Translations under genes and position numbers: made by a program
Notes under the pieces: generated by a model
The model's input: the letters and a program-made list of their open reading frames with translations, nothing else
Database searches by the model: none
Told to the model about the DNA's origin: nothing
Part shown: piece by piece, positions 36,267 to 43,851 of the stretch
Numbering within the stretch: position 1 is the stretch's first letter
Layout: every line of letters begins with the position of its first letter
DNA from: Flavobacterium sp. ALJ2
GTDB taxonomy: Bacteria > Bacteroidota > Bacteroidia > Flavobacteriales > Flavobacteriaceae
Direction of reading: 5' to 3'
DNA length: 64,000 nt
Assembly (NCBI RefSeq): GCF_015594725.1
Contig: NZ_JADNRC010000004.1
Coordinates: 62,001 to 126,000 of the forward strand

Positions 36267-36626
36267 TTATTTTAAAAGGCTGTTACTGCTAAGTTTAGTC
36301 GCTAGTTCATCAATATTTCGTAAAAACAATCCGAGATTGCTCCCGTCATTAGAGAAAACAATAACACTGTGAGAATTGTTTATTTTATTCATTACTACTA
36401 CACCACCATCGGTAGTTTTAAGGTATAATTGTTTTAGTAATCCCTTAGCTAAGTCAGTTAGGAATTTGTCGCTCATAGATAGGATAGCATCGCTCATTGC
36501 GGCAATACTATCACTATAATCTAAATGTTGGGAGGTTATTAATTTTCCTTTTACACCAGATATTAGGGCTGATGATGATTTCGTCTGAATTAAAAACTCA
36601 TTTAGGATAATTGTGATTTCATTCAT
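36267..36626 (-). CDS. Roadblock/LC7-like protein 1
   Basis: A 119-residue protein and the first gene of a two-gene unit. Its layout matches Roadblock/LC7 proteins: helix ITIILNEFLIQ, strands SALISGVKGKLITS, the helix SIAAMSDAILSMSDKFLTDL, strands QLYLKTTDGGVVVMNKI and SHSVIVFSNDGSNLGL, and a last helix (FLRNIDELATKL). The segment DGSNLGLFLRNI is close to the family's typical C-terminal GANLGLVR motif. Together with its neighbour it could form a heterodimer. A candidate -7 element TAAATTCG lies upstream (36669-36676, minus strand). Confidence 0.72.
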   Translation of the reverse strand: MNEITIILNEFLIQTKSSSALISGVKGKLITSQHLDYSDSIAAMSDAILSMSDKFLTDLAKGLLKQLYLKTTDGGVVVMNKINNSHSVIVFSNDGSNLGLFLRNIDELATKLSSNSLLK

Positions 36627-36797
36627 TGTGTAGGGTTTTGGAAAGTTGTTAAAAAATAATTGATAAAGCGAATTTAATTAAAAAAATATAATTTTTTCAT
36701 GTGCTATATCGTTAATTTGTTTAATAAATAAATTTTTTTTATGTATTATTGTATGCGAATATAAAAACAAGTAATTTTTAATTTAATATAAAAAGTT

Positions 36798-37022
36798 ATG
36801 ACTAAAGTATTGAAATTTAGAGATGTGAAGTCCGATGTTGATAATAGAATGAAGGATTTTGAAAAAATAAGAATTAAGCTTAATGTTGCTCGTGCTAAAA
36901 GTACGCAGAGTGATAATATTAAATCCAGTGAAGGTAAAAAAGAAACGAAAGGATTGTTTGATTCAATCTCTAGTTTTTTTTATGAAGGATCAAAACCTGT
37001 TAGATATAATGGAAGGAAATAG
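36798..37022 (+). CDS. Small basic protein divergent from the Roadblock pair
   Basis: A 74-residue, lysine-rich protein (MTKVLKFRDVKSDVDNRM at the start). A short helical first half is followed by a polar stretch and an aromatic segment (GLFDSISSFFYEG). There is no signal peptide or membrane helix. I do not recognise the family. It is divergent from the Roadblock genes with a 171-nt, very AT-rich gap between them, and ends at a strong terminator. A real gene is supported by the terminator and start context, but a role with the Roadblock pair is only a guess from position. Confidence 0.6.
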   Translation: MTKVLKFRDVKSDVDNRMKDFEKIRIKLNVARAKSTQSDNIKSSEGKKETKGLFDSISSFFYEGSKPVRYNGRK

Positions 37023-37046
37023 AGAACATTTTGTTACGAAATAATT

Positions 37047-37066
37047 AACGCTCCATTGGGAGCGTT
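37047..37066 (+). terminator. Terminator of the small basic gene
   Basis: Perfect stem AACGCTCC / GGAGCGTT with loop ATTG, followed by T-run to 37072. Confidence 0.9.
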
Positions 37067-37083
37067 TTTTTTGATTTAATTGT

Positions 37084-37091
37084 TACTTTTG
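37084..37091 (+). promoter_or_regulatory. -7 element TACTTTTG of lspA
   Basis: Exact TAnnTTTG match 20 bases before the lspA start. It gives lspA its own promoter, apart from the ileS unit. Confidence 0.55.
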
Positions 37092-37111
37092 CGCCAATAA
37101 AAAATTACAAA

Positions 37112-37708
37112 ATGTCACTACGAAAAGCGTATTTACTTATTTTCATTATTTTACTTATCGATCAGGTTTCTAAAATTTACATTAAAACAAACTTTGTTCT
37201 AAGTGAAGAGGTAGAGGTTTTTAAATGGTTTAAGATTCTTTTTATAGAAAATGAAGGAATGGCTTGGGGAACAAAAATTCCAGGTGAATACGGAAAATTG
37301 ATTTTGACAGTGTTTAGGATTTTTGCTGTTTTTGGTATTGGATATTGGTTATATGATTCTATAAAAAAACAAGCTTCGACGTATTTAATTGTTGCTATTT
37401 CTTTAATTATGGCAGGAGCAGCTGGGAATATTATAGATTCAGTTTTTTATGGAATAATTTTCGATGATAGTTATAATAACTTAGCTACATTGTTTGCTCC
37501 GCAACATTACGGAACATTATTTCATGGTAAGGTGGTTGATATGTTGTATTTTCCTATTTGGGAAGGAAATATACCAACATGGTTACCAATATGGGGCGGA
37601 GAATCATTTAAATTTTTTAATGCAATTTTTAATTTTGCCGATATGGCGATTTCTACAGGAGTTGGAATCTTAATTGTTTTTAATAAAAAAGCATTTAACA
37701 AGCACTAA
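37112..37708 (+). CDS. lspA: Lipoprotein signal peptidase (signal peptidase II)
   Basis: An inner-membrane aspartic protease that removes the signal peptide from prolipoproteins after lipidation. The 198-residue length is a little over the E. coli form, mainly through an insert of about 40 residues between the catalytic parts (about 115-165). Four membrane helices can be seen. Catalytic residues are Asp109 (AGNIIDSVFYG) and Asp177 (FNFADMAIS); the asparagine of ENEGMAWG is also present. It would process the several lipoproteins encoded in this window. It normally follows ileS and dksA in related genomes, but is separated from them here. Confidence 0.95.
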   Translation: MSLRKAYLLIFIILLIDQVSKIYIKTNFVLSEEVEVFKWFKILFIENEGMAWGTKIPGEYGKLILTVFRIFAVFGIGYWLYDSIKKQASTYLIVAISLIMAGAAGNIIDSVFYGIIFDDSYNNLATLFAPQHYGTLFHGKVVDMLYFPIWEGNIPTWLPIWGGESFKFFNAIFNFADMAISTGVGILIVFNKKAFNKH

Positions 37709-37741
37709 CAATTTTACTACATAGAATTTTAGTTTTTTACG

Positions 37742-37758
37742 ACCGATAGTTCTCGGGA
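37742..37758. repeat. Imperfect copy of the CCGATAGTT palindrome
   Basis: ACCGATAGTTCTCGGGA lies 32 nt before the AddA-like start. It is a variant of the palindrome before recO (26961-26976). Confidence 0.5.
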
Positions 37759-37790
37759 TGTTTTACTTTTACAGTACGAAAAACTAAAAA

Positions 37791-40700
37791 ATGCAAAGAC
37801 CCTCCTTTTCTATATATGACGCATCTGCGGGTTCTGGGAAAACATACACTTTAGTTAAAGAATATCTTAAAATTATTCTTTCAGCTCCCAAAAATGATGC
37901 TTATCGTAATATTCTCGCGATTACATTTACCAATAAAGCGGTGCATGAAATGAAAAGCCGTATTGTGGGTAGTTTGTCTGAATTTGCGAAAGAGGAACCA
38001 TCTGCGAAAGCAATTGATTTGATGCAGGACTTAGCTCGGGAAACAGGTCTTTCGATTATTGAATTAAAAACTAAATCACAGAATATCATCAAGCATATTA
38101 TTCATAATTATGCAGCTTTTGATATTTCTACAATCGATAAATTTACTCATAAAGTTATCCGTGCTTTTGCGCATGATTTAAATTTGCCTATGACTTTTGA
38201 GGTGACTTTGGACACCGAAAATTTGCTTATAGAGGCAGTTGATGCTATTATTGCTCAAGCAGGTCAAGATGAAACTTTAACCAAGTTGTTGATTGATTTT
38301 ACGATGGAAAAAACCGATGATGATAAAAGTTGGGATGTTTCTCGTGAAATTCTTGAAACGGGAAGATTGATCTTAAATGAGAACAATCGAAATGAGATTA
38401 TACATTTTCATGATAAATCAATTGGGGAGTTTGTTGAAATAAAAAAGAAACTAACGGTTTTGTGTAAAGACCTAGATGAAGAGAATGCAACTTTTGCTGT
38501 AAATGCACTTTTGTTAATTGAAAAAAATGGAATTGATTTAAAATCTTTTTCGAGAGGAACATTTCCAAATCATCTAGAAAGTATTAGAGATGGGAAATTT
38601 AATCCCAAGAATAAAACATTTCATGAGTTTGATGATATTGCGATAAATAAAACGGCCAAAGACAGGGTTTTAATTGAGAATATTATCCCAGAATTACTTC
38701 AGATTCTGGATAAGGTTTATAAGAATTTTGAGAAGCGAGATTTTTACAAAGCTTTTCTTAAAAACATCACGCCGCTTTCGTTATTGAATACAGTGAGTAA
38801 CGAGTTGGAGAAGATTCAAAAAGAGCAAAATGTTTTGTCGATTTCTGAATTTAATGCAATTATTCATCGTGAAATCCAAAATCAACCAGCGCCTTTTATT
38901 TATGAGCGTTTGGGAGAAAGATACCGTCATTTTTTTATTGATGAGTTTCAGGATACGTCTGAAATGCAATGGCAGAATTTGATTCCATTAATTGACAATG
39001 CGCTTTCTGGTCAGGATGATTTTGGGGTAAAGGGTACACTTATGATTGTTGGAGATCCTAAGCAGTCAATATATCGTTGGAGAGGTGGAAAAGCAGAACA
39101 GTTTATTGAGTTGAGCAAAGATTTAAATCCATTTAATAATCCAGATAAAACAATAACACATTTAGATACTAATTATAGAAGTTATAGTGAGGTTATTGAA
39201 TTTAATAATGGCTTTTTTAAATTAATTTCTTCAGAATTTGAAAATGCTGATTATAAAGATTTGTATGAAAATCATAGTTATCAAAAAACTAATGCCAAGA
39301 AAGGGGGATATGTAAATATTTCATTTCTTCCGGTAGTAGATAAAAGTGATCAAATTGAGGATGAGGCAGTACTGGAGAAAACAGATTTGTATGTCTTGGC
39401 GACATTAAATACAATTCAAAAAGTGCTACGTGAGGGATTTGAGTATAAAGACATTGTTGTTCTGACCCGTAAAAGAAGTCAGGGCATTGCTGTTGCGAAT
39501 TATTTAACGGAGCAGAATATCCCCTTATTGTCTTCGGAGACATTAATGATCCAGAATGCAACAGAAGTCCGATTGATTATTCATTTATTAAAATATTTGA
39601 ATAATAATGCAGATTTAGAAGCAAAAGCTAATTTTTTGCATTTTATGGCTAAGAATGCAGATGTTAAAATGCCAATTCATGATTTTATTGCTGAAGGAAT
39701 GGCAGAAAGAGATGAAATTTCTTTTGAAAAATGGTTAGAGAAATTTGATGTTTTGCTATCATTTGAAAGTATTCGAAAAAAATCACTATATGAATCTGTA
39801 GAGACTATTATTTCAAAATTTGTACGTCTAGAATATAATAACGCGTATGTGCAATATTTTCTTGATATAGTTCTGGAACGTGATATTAGGAATCAAGCAG
39901 GTATTTCAGATTTTTTAAGTTATTGGGATAAGAATTCAGAAAAATTCAGTATTCCATCTCCAGAAGGGAATAATGCGGTTCGTATCATGACTATTCATAA
40001 ATCGAAAGGATTAGAGTTTCCAGTTGTTATTATGCCTTTTGCGGAAGAAGATTATAGTCGGAAACCAAAAGATAAGTTGTGGTTGAATGCAGAGGAAGAA
40101 GATTTTGGGTTGCCAAAAGTATTAATAGATAATAGCAGTGCTGTAGCGGGATTTGGAGAAGACGCTGCAGTTGTGTTTAATTTAAAGAAACAAGAAGAAT
40201 TGCTTGATAATGTAAACGTTTTATATGTTGCATTGACTCGGGCAGAAGAGCAATTATATGTGATTTCTCAAGAGATAAAACCTAGAAAAGACGGTGATTT
40301 TCCAGGTAATATGGCATCTTTTTTTATAAAATATTTAATTGACCTAGGGGTTTATGATGAAAATAAGTTGGAATATGAGTTTGGGAATTCGGCTAAATTA
40401 TCTTCAGGTGAGAAACATTCTTCGTCTGCCAAAACAATTCCATTAGTTTCGGAGGTTTTAAATCCTAAGAGTATTAAAATTGCTCAACGCGAAGCCTTAA
40501 TGTGGGGGACACATCAACAAGAAGCTATATCTTATGGAAATGTGATCCATGAAATATTAGCTTTTGTAAAATATAAATCAGATATTGATTTGGCAGTTGT
40601 AAAAGCATTAGAGGATGGCTTGATTACTTTTGATCAAAAAGATATTGTTTTAAAGACGATTCAGGAAATTGTAAATCATTCAGAGATTAACATTTGTTTT

Positions 40701-40949
40701 GAAGTTGGGAATAGGGTTTTAAATGAAGAAACTATAATTCAAAAAGAAGGGAAAGTATTAAAACCAGATAGAGTAGTTATAACTCCTAATGGAGAGGCTT
40801 ATCTTTTGGATTATAAAACGGGTTTAAGCAATCCAAAATATAAACAACAAGTAGAAGAATATCAGTTTGCAATTGAGAATATGGGCTTTAAAGTGTTAAA
40901 AAAGGCCTTGGTGTATATAGGAACCGATATCGTTGTAGTAAATTTGTGA
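37791..40949 (+). CDS. AddA-like UvrD-family helicase-nuclease
   Basis: A 1052-residue superfamily 1A helicase. Motif I is ASAGSGKT (11-18), motif II FFIDEFQDTSEMQW (about 380-393), and motif IV/VI segments include IVGDPKQSIYRWRGG and VALTRAEEQLYV. The C-terminus carries a PD-(D/E)XK nuclease (GEAYLLDYKTG). This is the AddA/RecB architecture for processing DNA double-strand ends before RecA loading. The likely partner, an AddB-like nuclease, is encoded about 3 kb downstream on the same strand with two unrelated genes between. The protein is somewhat shorter than Bacillus AddA. Confidence 0.92.
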   Translation: MQRPSFSIYDASAGSGKTYTLVKEYLKIILSAPKNDAYRNILAITFTNKAVHEMKSRIVGSLSEFAKEEPSAKAIDLMQDLARETGLSIIELKTKSQNIIKHIIHNYAAFDISTIDKFTHKVIRAFAHDLNLPMTFEVTLDTENLLIEAVDAIIAQAGQDETLTKLLIDFTMEKTDDDKSWDVSREILETGRLILNENNRNEIIHFHDKSIGEFVEIKKKLTVLCKDLDEENATFAVNALLLIEKNGIDLKSFSRGTFPNHLESIRDGKFNPKNKTFHEFDDIAINKTAKDRVLIENIIPELLQILDKVYKNFEKRDFYKAFLKNITPLSLLNTVSNELEKIQKEQNVLSISEFNAIIHREIQNQPAPFIYERLGERYRHFFIDEFQDTSEMQWQNLIPLIDNALSGQDDFGVKGTLMIVGDPKQSIYRWRGGKAEQFIELSKDLNPFNNPDKTITHLDTNYRSYSEVIEFNNGFFKLISSEFENADYKDLYENHSYQKTNAKKGGYVNISFLPVVDKSDQIEDEAVLEKTDLYVLATLNTIQKVLREGFEYKDIVVLTRKRSQGIAVANYLTEQNIPLLSSETLMIQNATEVRLIIHLLKYLNNNADLEAKANFLHFMAKNADVKMPIHDFIAEGMAERDEISFEKWLEKFDVLLSFESIRKKSLYESVETIISKFVRLEYNNAYVQYFLDIVLERDIRNQAGISDFLSYWDKNSEKFSIPSPEGNNAVRIMTIHKSKGLEFPVVIMPFAEEDYSRKPKDKLWLNAEEEDFGLPKVLIDNSSAVAGFGEDAAVVFNLKKQEELLDNVNVLYVALTRAEEQLYVISQEIKPRKDGDFPGNMASFFIKYLIDLGVYDENKLEYEFGNSAKLSSGEKHSSSAKTIPLVSEVLNPKSIKIAQREALMWGTHQQEAISYGNVIHEILAFVKYKSDIDLAVVKALEDGLITFDQKDIVLKTIQEIVNHSEINICFEVGNRVLNEETIIQKEGKVLKPDRVVITPNGEAYLLDYKTGLSNPKYKQQVEEYQFAIENMGFKVLKKALVYIGTDIVVVNL

Positions 40950-41020
40950 AAAAATTAATCAGACGTTAAAGAATAGAATCAGGCTAACTTGTTAAAATTT
41001 AACATATTAAATAAATAAAA

Positions 41021-42214
41021 ATGTACGGAAAAATTAAAGAGCATTTGCAGAATGAATTGCAAACTATTGAAGAAAACGGAATTTTTAAAAAAGAACGAAT
41101 AATAACTTCTGCTCAGGATGCTGAAATAACAATCTCGACAGGAGAGAAGGTTTTGAATTTTTGTGCTAATAATTATTTAGGGCTGTCTTCGCATCCAGAA
41201 GTGGTTCAGGCTGCAAAAGACGCGATGGATACTCATGGTTTCGGAATGTCGTCTGTGCGTTTTATATGTGGGACACAAGATATTCATAAAACATTAGAGA
41301 AAAAGATTGCTGATTTTTATGGAACAGAAGATACTATTTTATATGCTGCAGCCTTTGATGCTAATGGGGGTGTTTTTGAGCCTTTATTGGGTGAGAATGA
41401 TGCAATTATTTCGGATAGTTTAAATCATGCCTCAATTATTGATGGAGTTCGCTTGTGTAAAGCAGCTCGTTATCGTTATGAGAATAGTAATATGGAGGAT
41501 TTAGAGCAACAGCTAATAAAAGCGAATGAAGCTGGAGCTCGTTTTAAATTGATTGTTACTGATGGAGTATTCTCTATGGATGGACTTGTAGCTCCATTGG
41601 ATAAAATATGTGACTTGGCAGATAAATACGATGCTATGGTTATGGTTGATGAATGTCATGCAGCTGGGTTTATTGGAGCAACAGGAAAAGGAACTCTTGA
41701 GGCAAAAGGAGTAATGGGTAGAGTTGATATCATTACTGGAACTCTTGGTAAAGCCTTAGGTGGTGCTATGGGCGGGTATACTACAGCTAAAAAAGAAATT
41801 GTAGAATTACTGCGTCAAAGATCAAGACCATATTTATTTTCAAATTCATTAGCGCCAGCAATTGTAGGTGCGTCTATTAAAGTATTTGAACTTCTTGAAA
41901 AAGATACAGTATTAAGAGATAGATTAGAGTGGAATACTAATTATTTTAAAGAAGGTTTAAAGAAAGCTGGATTTGATATAATAGATGGAGACTCAGCTAT
42001 CGTTCCGGTTATGTTATATGATGCGAAATTATCGCAAAACATGGCAAATGAGCTTTTAAAGGAGGGTATTTATGTAATAGGATTCTTCTTTCCAGTAGTT
42101 CCTAAGGAAAAAGCAAGGATAAGAGTGCAATTGTCTGCTGCGCATACTAAGGAGCATCTAGACAGAGCTTTAGAGGCTTTTATTAAGGTTGGTAAAATGT
42201 TAAAAGTTGTATAA
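41021..42214 (+). CDS. kbl: Glycine C-acetyltransferase (2-amino-3-ketobutyrate CoA ligase)
   Basis: A PLP enzyme that converts 2-amino-3-oxobutyrate and CoA to glycine and acetyl-CoA, the second step of threonine degradation. The 397-residue length is standard. The cofactor lysine is in [14 protein letters not shown]; the PLP-contact segment [14 protein letters not shown] and the substrate motif [14 protein letters not shown] are clear. The threonine dehydrogenase gene often found with kbl is not in the window. It lies between the two AddAB-like genes, 71 bases after the first. Confidence 0.95.
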   Translation: MYGKIKEHLQNELQTIEENGIFKKERIITSAQDAEITISTGEKVLNFCANNYLGLSSHPEVVQAAKDAMDTHGFGMSSVRFICGTQDIHKTLEKKIADFYGTEDTILYAAAFDANGGVFEPLLGENDAIISDSLNHASIIDGVRLCKAARYRYENSNMEDLEQQLIKANEAGARFKLIVTDGVFSMDGLVAPLDKICDLADKYDAMVMVDECHAAGFIGATGKGTLEAKGVMGRVDIITGTLGKALGGAMGGYTTAKKEIVELLRQRSRPYLFSNSLAPAIVGASIKVFELLEKDTVLRDRLEWNTNYFKEGLKKAGFDIIDGDSAIVPVMLYDAKLSQNMANELLKEGIYVIGFFFPVVPKEKARIRVQLSAAHTKEHLDRALEAFIKVGKMLKVV

Positions 42215-42258
42215 TTCCCATTTTTAACATTTCTTATTGTATTTTTTTAACATTTCAT

Positions 42259-42289
42259 TTTGTAGTTAAAAATTTACGCGTTACTTTTG
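42259..42289 (+). promoter_or_regulatory. Promoter of the OmpA-family gene
   Basis: TTTG (42259-42262), exactly 19 nt, then TACTTTTG (42282-42289). This is a full match to the Bacteroidota TTTG-N19-TAnnTTTG consensus, 38 bases before the start, the best promoter in the window. Confidence 0.82.
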
Positions 42290-42326
42290 TCTATAATTAA
42301 CTAAATTGTAATTAAATAAATTAAGT

Positions 42327-43787
42327 ATGAAACATCTTAACAAACTTTTAGTTGCTGTGATGATGGTGATGGGGTTAGGTTCTCACGCACAAGACAGTAA
42401 CAACCCATGGGCTATCTCTTTTGGAGTTAATGCCGTTGACACTAAAACAAGTGCTGGTGGAGGACATAACTGGGCAGATCAACATTTCTCTCAGGCTTTC
42501 GCAGCAAAAGACAACTGGAACATTCTTCCTTCAGTATCGTACATCAGTGTATCTAGATACGTTGGTAGTAATTTCTCTGTAGGATTACAAGGTTCTGTGA
42601 ATAAAATTGATAAATACGTAACATTTGCTCCAGGTGCTCCTGGTCATGATTCACGTGGTTATGTAGTTTCTAACCCTGGAGATTTAATGTATTATGGTAT
42701 TGATGCTACACTTAGATATAGCTTCATGTCATTGATTAATTCTAAAGTAATCGATCCTTCGTTAAGCGTTGGTGGAGGTTATACTTTCTTCGGAGATAGC
42801 AGTTTTGGTACTGTTAATCCAGGTGCAGGTTTAACTTTTTGGTTCACTGAATCAATTGGTTTGTCTTTAGCTACTACTTATAAAAAATCTTTTGGAGATA
42901 GAGAAGATAAATTTGGTACGCCAGATGCTCCATCTCATTTCCAACATTCAGCAGGTCTTACTTTCAAATTTGGAGGTAAAGATACAGACGGAGATGGTAT
43001 CTACGATAAAGATGATGCATGTCCAGAGGTTGCTGGTTTAAAACAATTCAACGGATGTCCTGATACTGACGGTGATGGTATCGTTGATGCAAGTGATGCT
43101 TGTCCAACTGAATTTGGTTTAGCTGCTTTAAACGGTTGTCCTGATAAAGATGGTGATGGTGTTGCTGATAAAGATGATGCTTGTCCAGATACATTTGGTT
43201 TAGCTGCTTTAAAAGGTTGTCCTGATACTGACGGAGACGGAATTGCTGATAAAGATGACAAATGTCCTACTGTAGCAGGTCCTAAAGAAAATGGTGGATG
43301 TCCTTGGCCAGACGCTGATAAAGATGGTGTTCTTGACAAAGATGATGATTGTCCTACTGTAGCTGGTCCAGCTAGTAACAGAGGTTGTCCAGAAGTAACT
43401 ACTGCTGTATTAGATGATCTTAAAGTTCAAGCTAGAGCAGTATTCTTTGACACTGGAAAAGCGACTTTCAAAAAAGGTGATGCTGCTACTCCAGCTAGAT
43501 TAGATGCTATTAGAGAAATTCTTAAAGCTTATCCAAATGCTAAATTTAGCATAGAAGGACATACTGATAGTACAGGTTCTGCTAAGATTAACAACAAACT
43601 ATCTGAAGATAGAGCTAATGCTGTAATGAACGCATTAATCGAAAGAGGTGTTAGTCCAGAAAACTTAACTTCTAAAGGATTTGGTCCATCTCAACCAGTA
43701 GCAAGTAACAAAACTGCTAAAGGTAGAGCTGAAAACAGAAGAACTGAAATCAGACACATAGGTTCTAAATACGAAGGTAAATTGTAA
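42327..43787 (+). CDS. OmpA family outer-membrane protein with calcium-binding TSP3 repeats
   Basis: A 486-residue protein in three parts. A signal peptide and an eight-stranded-type barrel cover about 1-215. Five thrombospondin type 3 repeats of the form DxDGDGxxDxxDxCP cover about 220-355 and bind calcium. An OmpA peptidoglycan-binding domain covers about 370-480 ([43 protein letters not shown]). It should tie the outer membrane to peptidoglycan and is probably abundant. The codon use is more regular and less AT-rich than that of its neighbours, consistent with high expression and the strong promoter. Confidence 0.96.
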   Translation: MKHLNKLLVAVMMVMGLGSHAQDSNNPWAISFGVNAVDTKTSAGGGHNWADQHFSQAFAAKDNWNILPSVSYISVSRYVGSNFSVGLQGSVNKIDKYVTFAPGAPGHDSRGYVVSNPGDLMYYGIDATLRYSFMSLINSKVIDPSLSVGGGYTFFGDSSFGTVNPGAGLTFWFTESIGLSLATTYKKSFGDREDKFGTPDAPSHFQHSAGLTFKFGGKDTDGDGIYDKDDACPEVAGLKQFNGCPDTDGDGIVDASDACPTEFGLAALNGCPDKDGDGVADKDDACPDTFGLAALKGCPDTDGDGIADKDDKCPTVAGPKENGGCPWPDADKDGVLDKDDDCPTVAGPASNRGCPEVTTAVLDDLKVQARAVFFDTGKATFKKGDAATPARLDAIREILKAYPNAKFSIEGHTDSTGSAKINNKLSEDRANAVMNALIERGVSPENLTSKGFGPSQPVASNKTAKGRAENRRTEIRHIGSKYEGKL

Positions 43788-43809
43788 TTTACTTTTCTAA
43801 ATAATTTTA

Positions 43810-43837
43810 AAAAGCCATTCTTAATTGAATGGCTTTT
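43810..43837 (+). terminator. Terminator of the OmpA-family gene
   Basis: Stem AAAAGCCATTC / GAATGGCTTTT with a TTAATT loop and T-rich tail, overlapping the region just upstream of the AddB-like start. Confidence 0.88.
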
Positions 43838-43851
43838 TTTATTTTTATACA

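Noticed and set aside
43001..43339. Minus-strand serine/proline-rich open frame
   Set aside because: It is the complement of the calcium-binding TSP3 repeats of the OmpA gene.
42985..43390. Possible DNA-level tandem repeat array
   Set aside because: The repetition is explained by protein-level TSP3 repeats with codon variation between copies.
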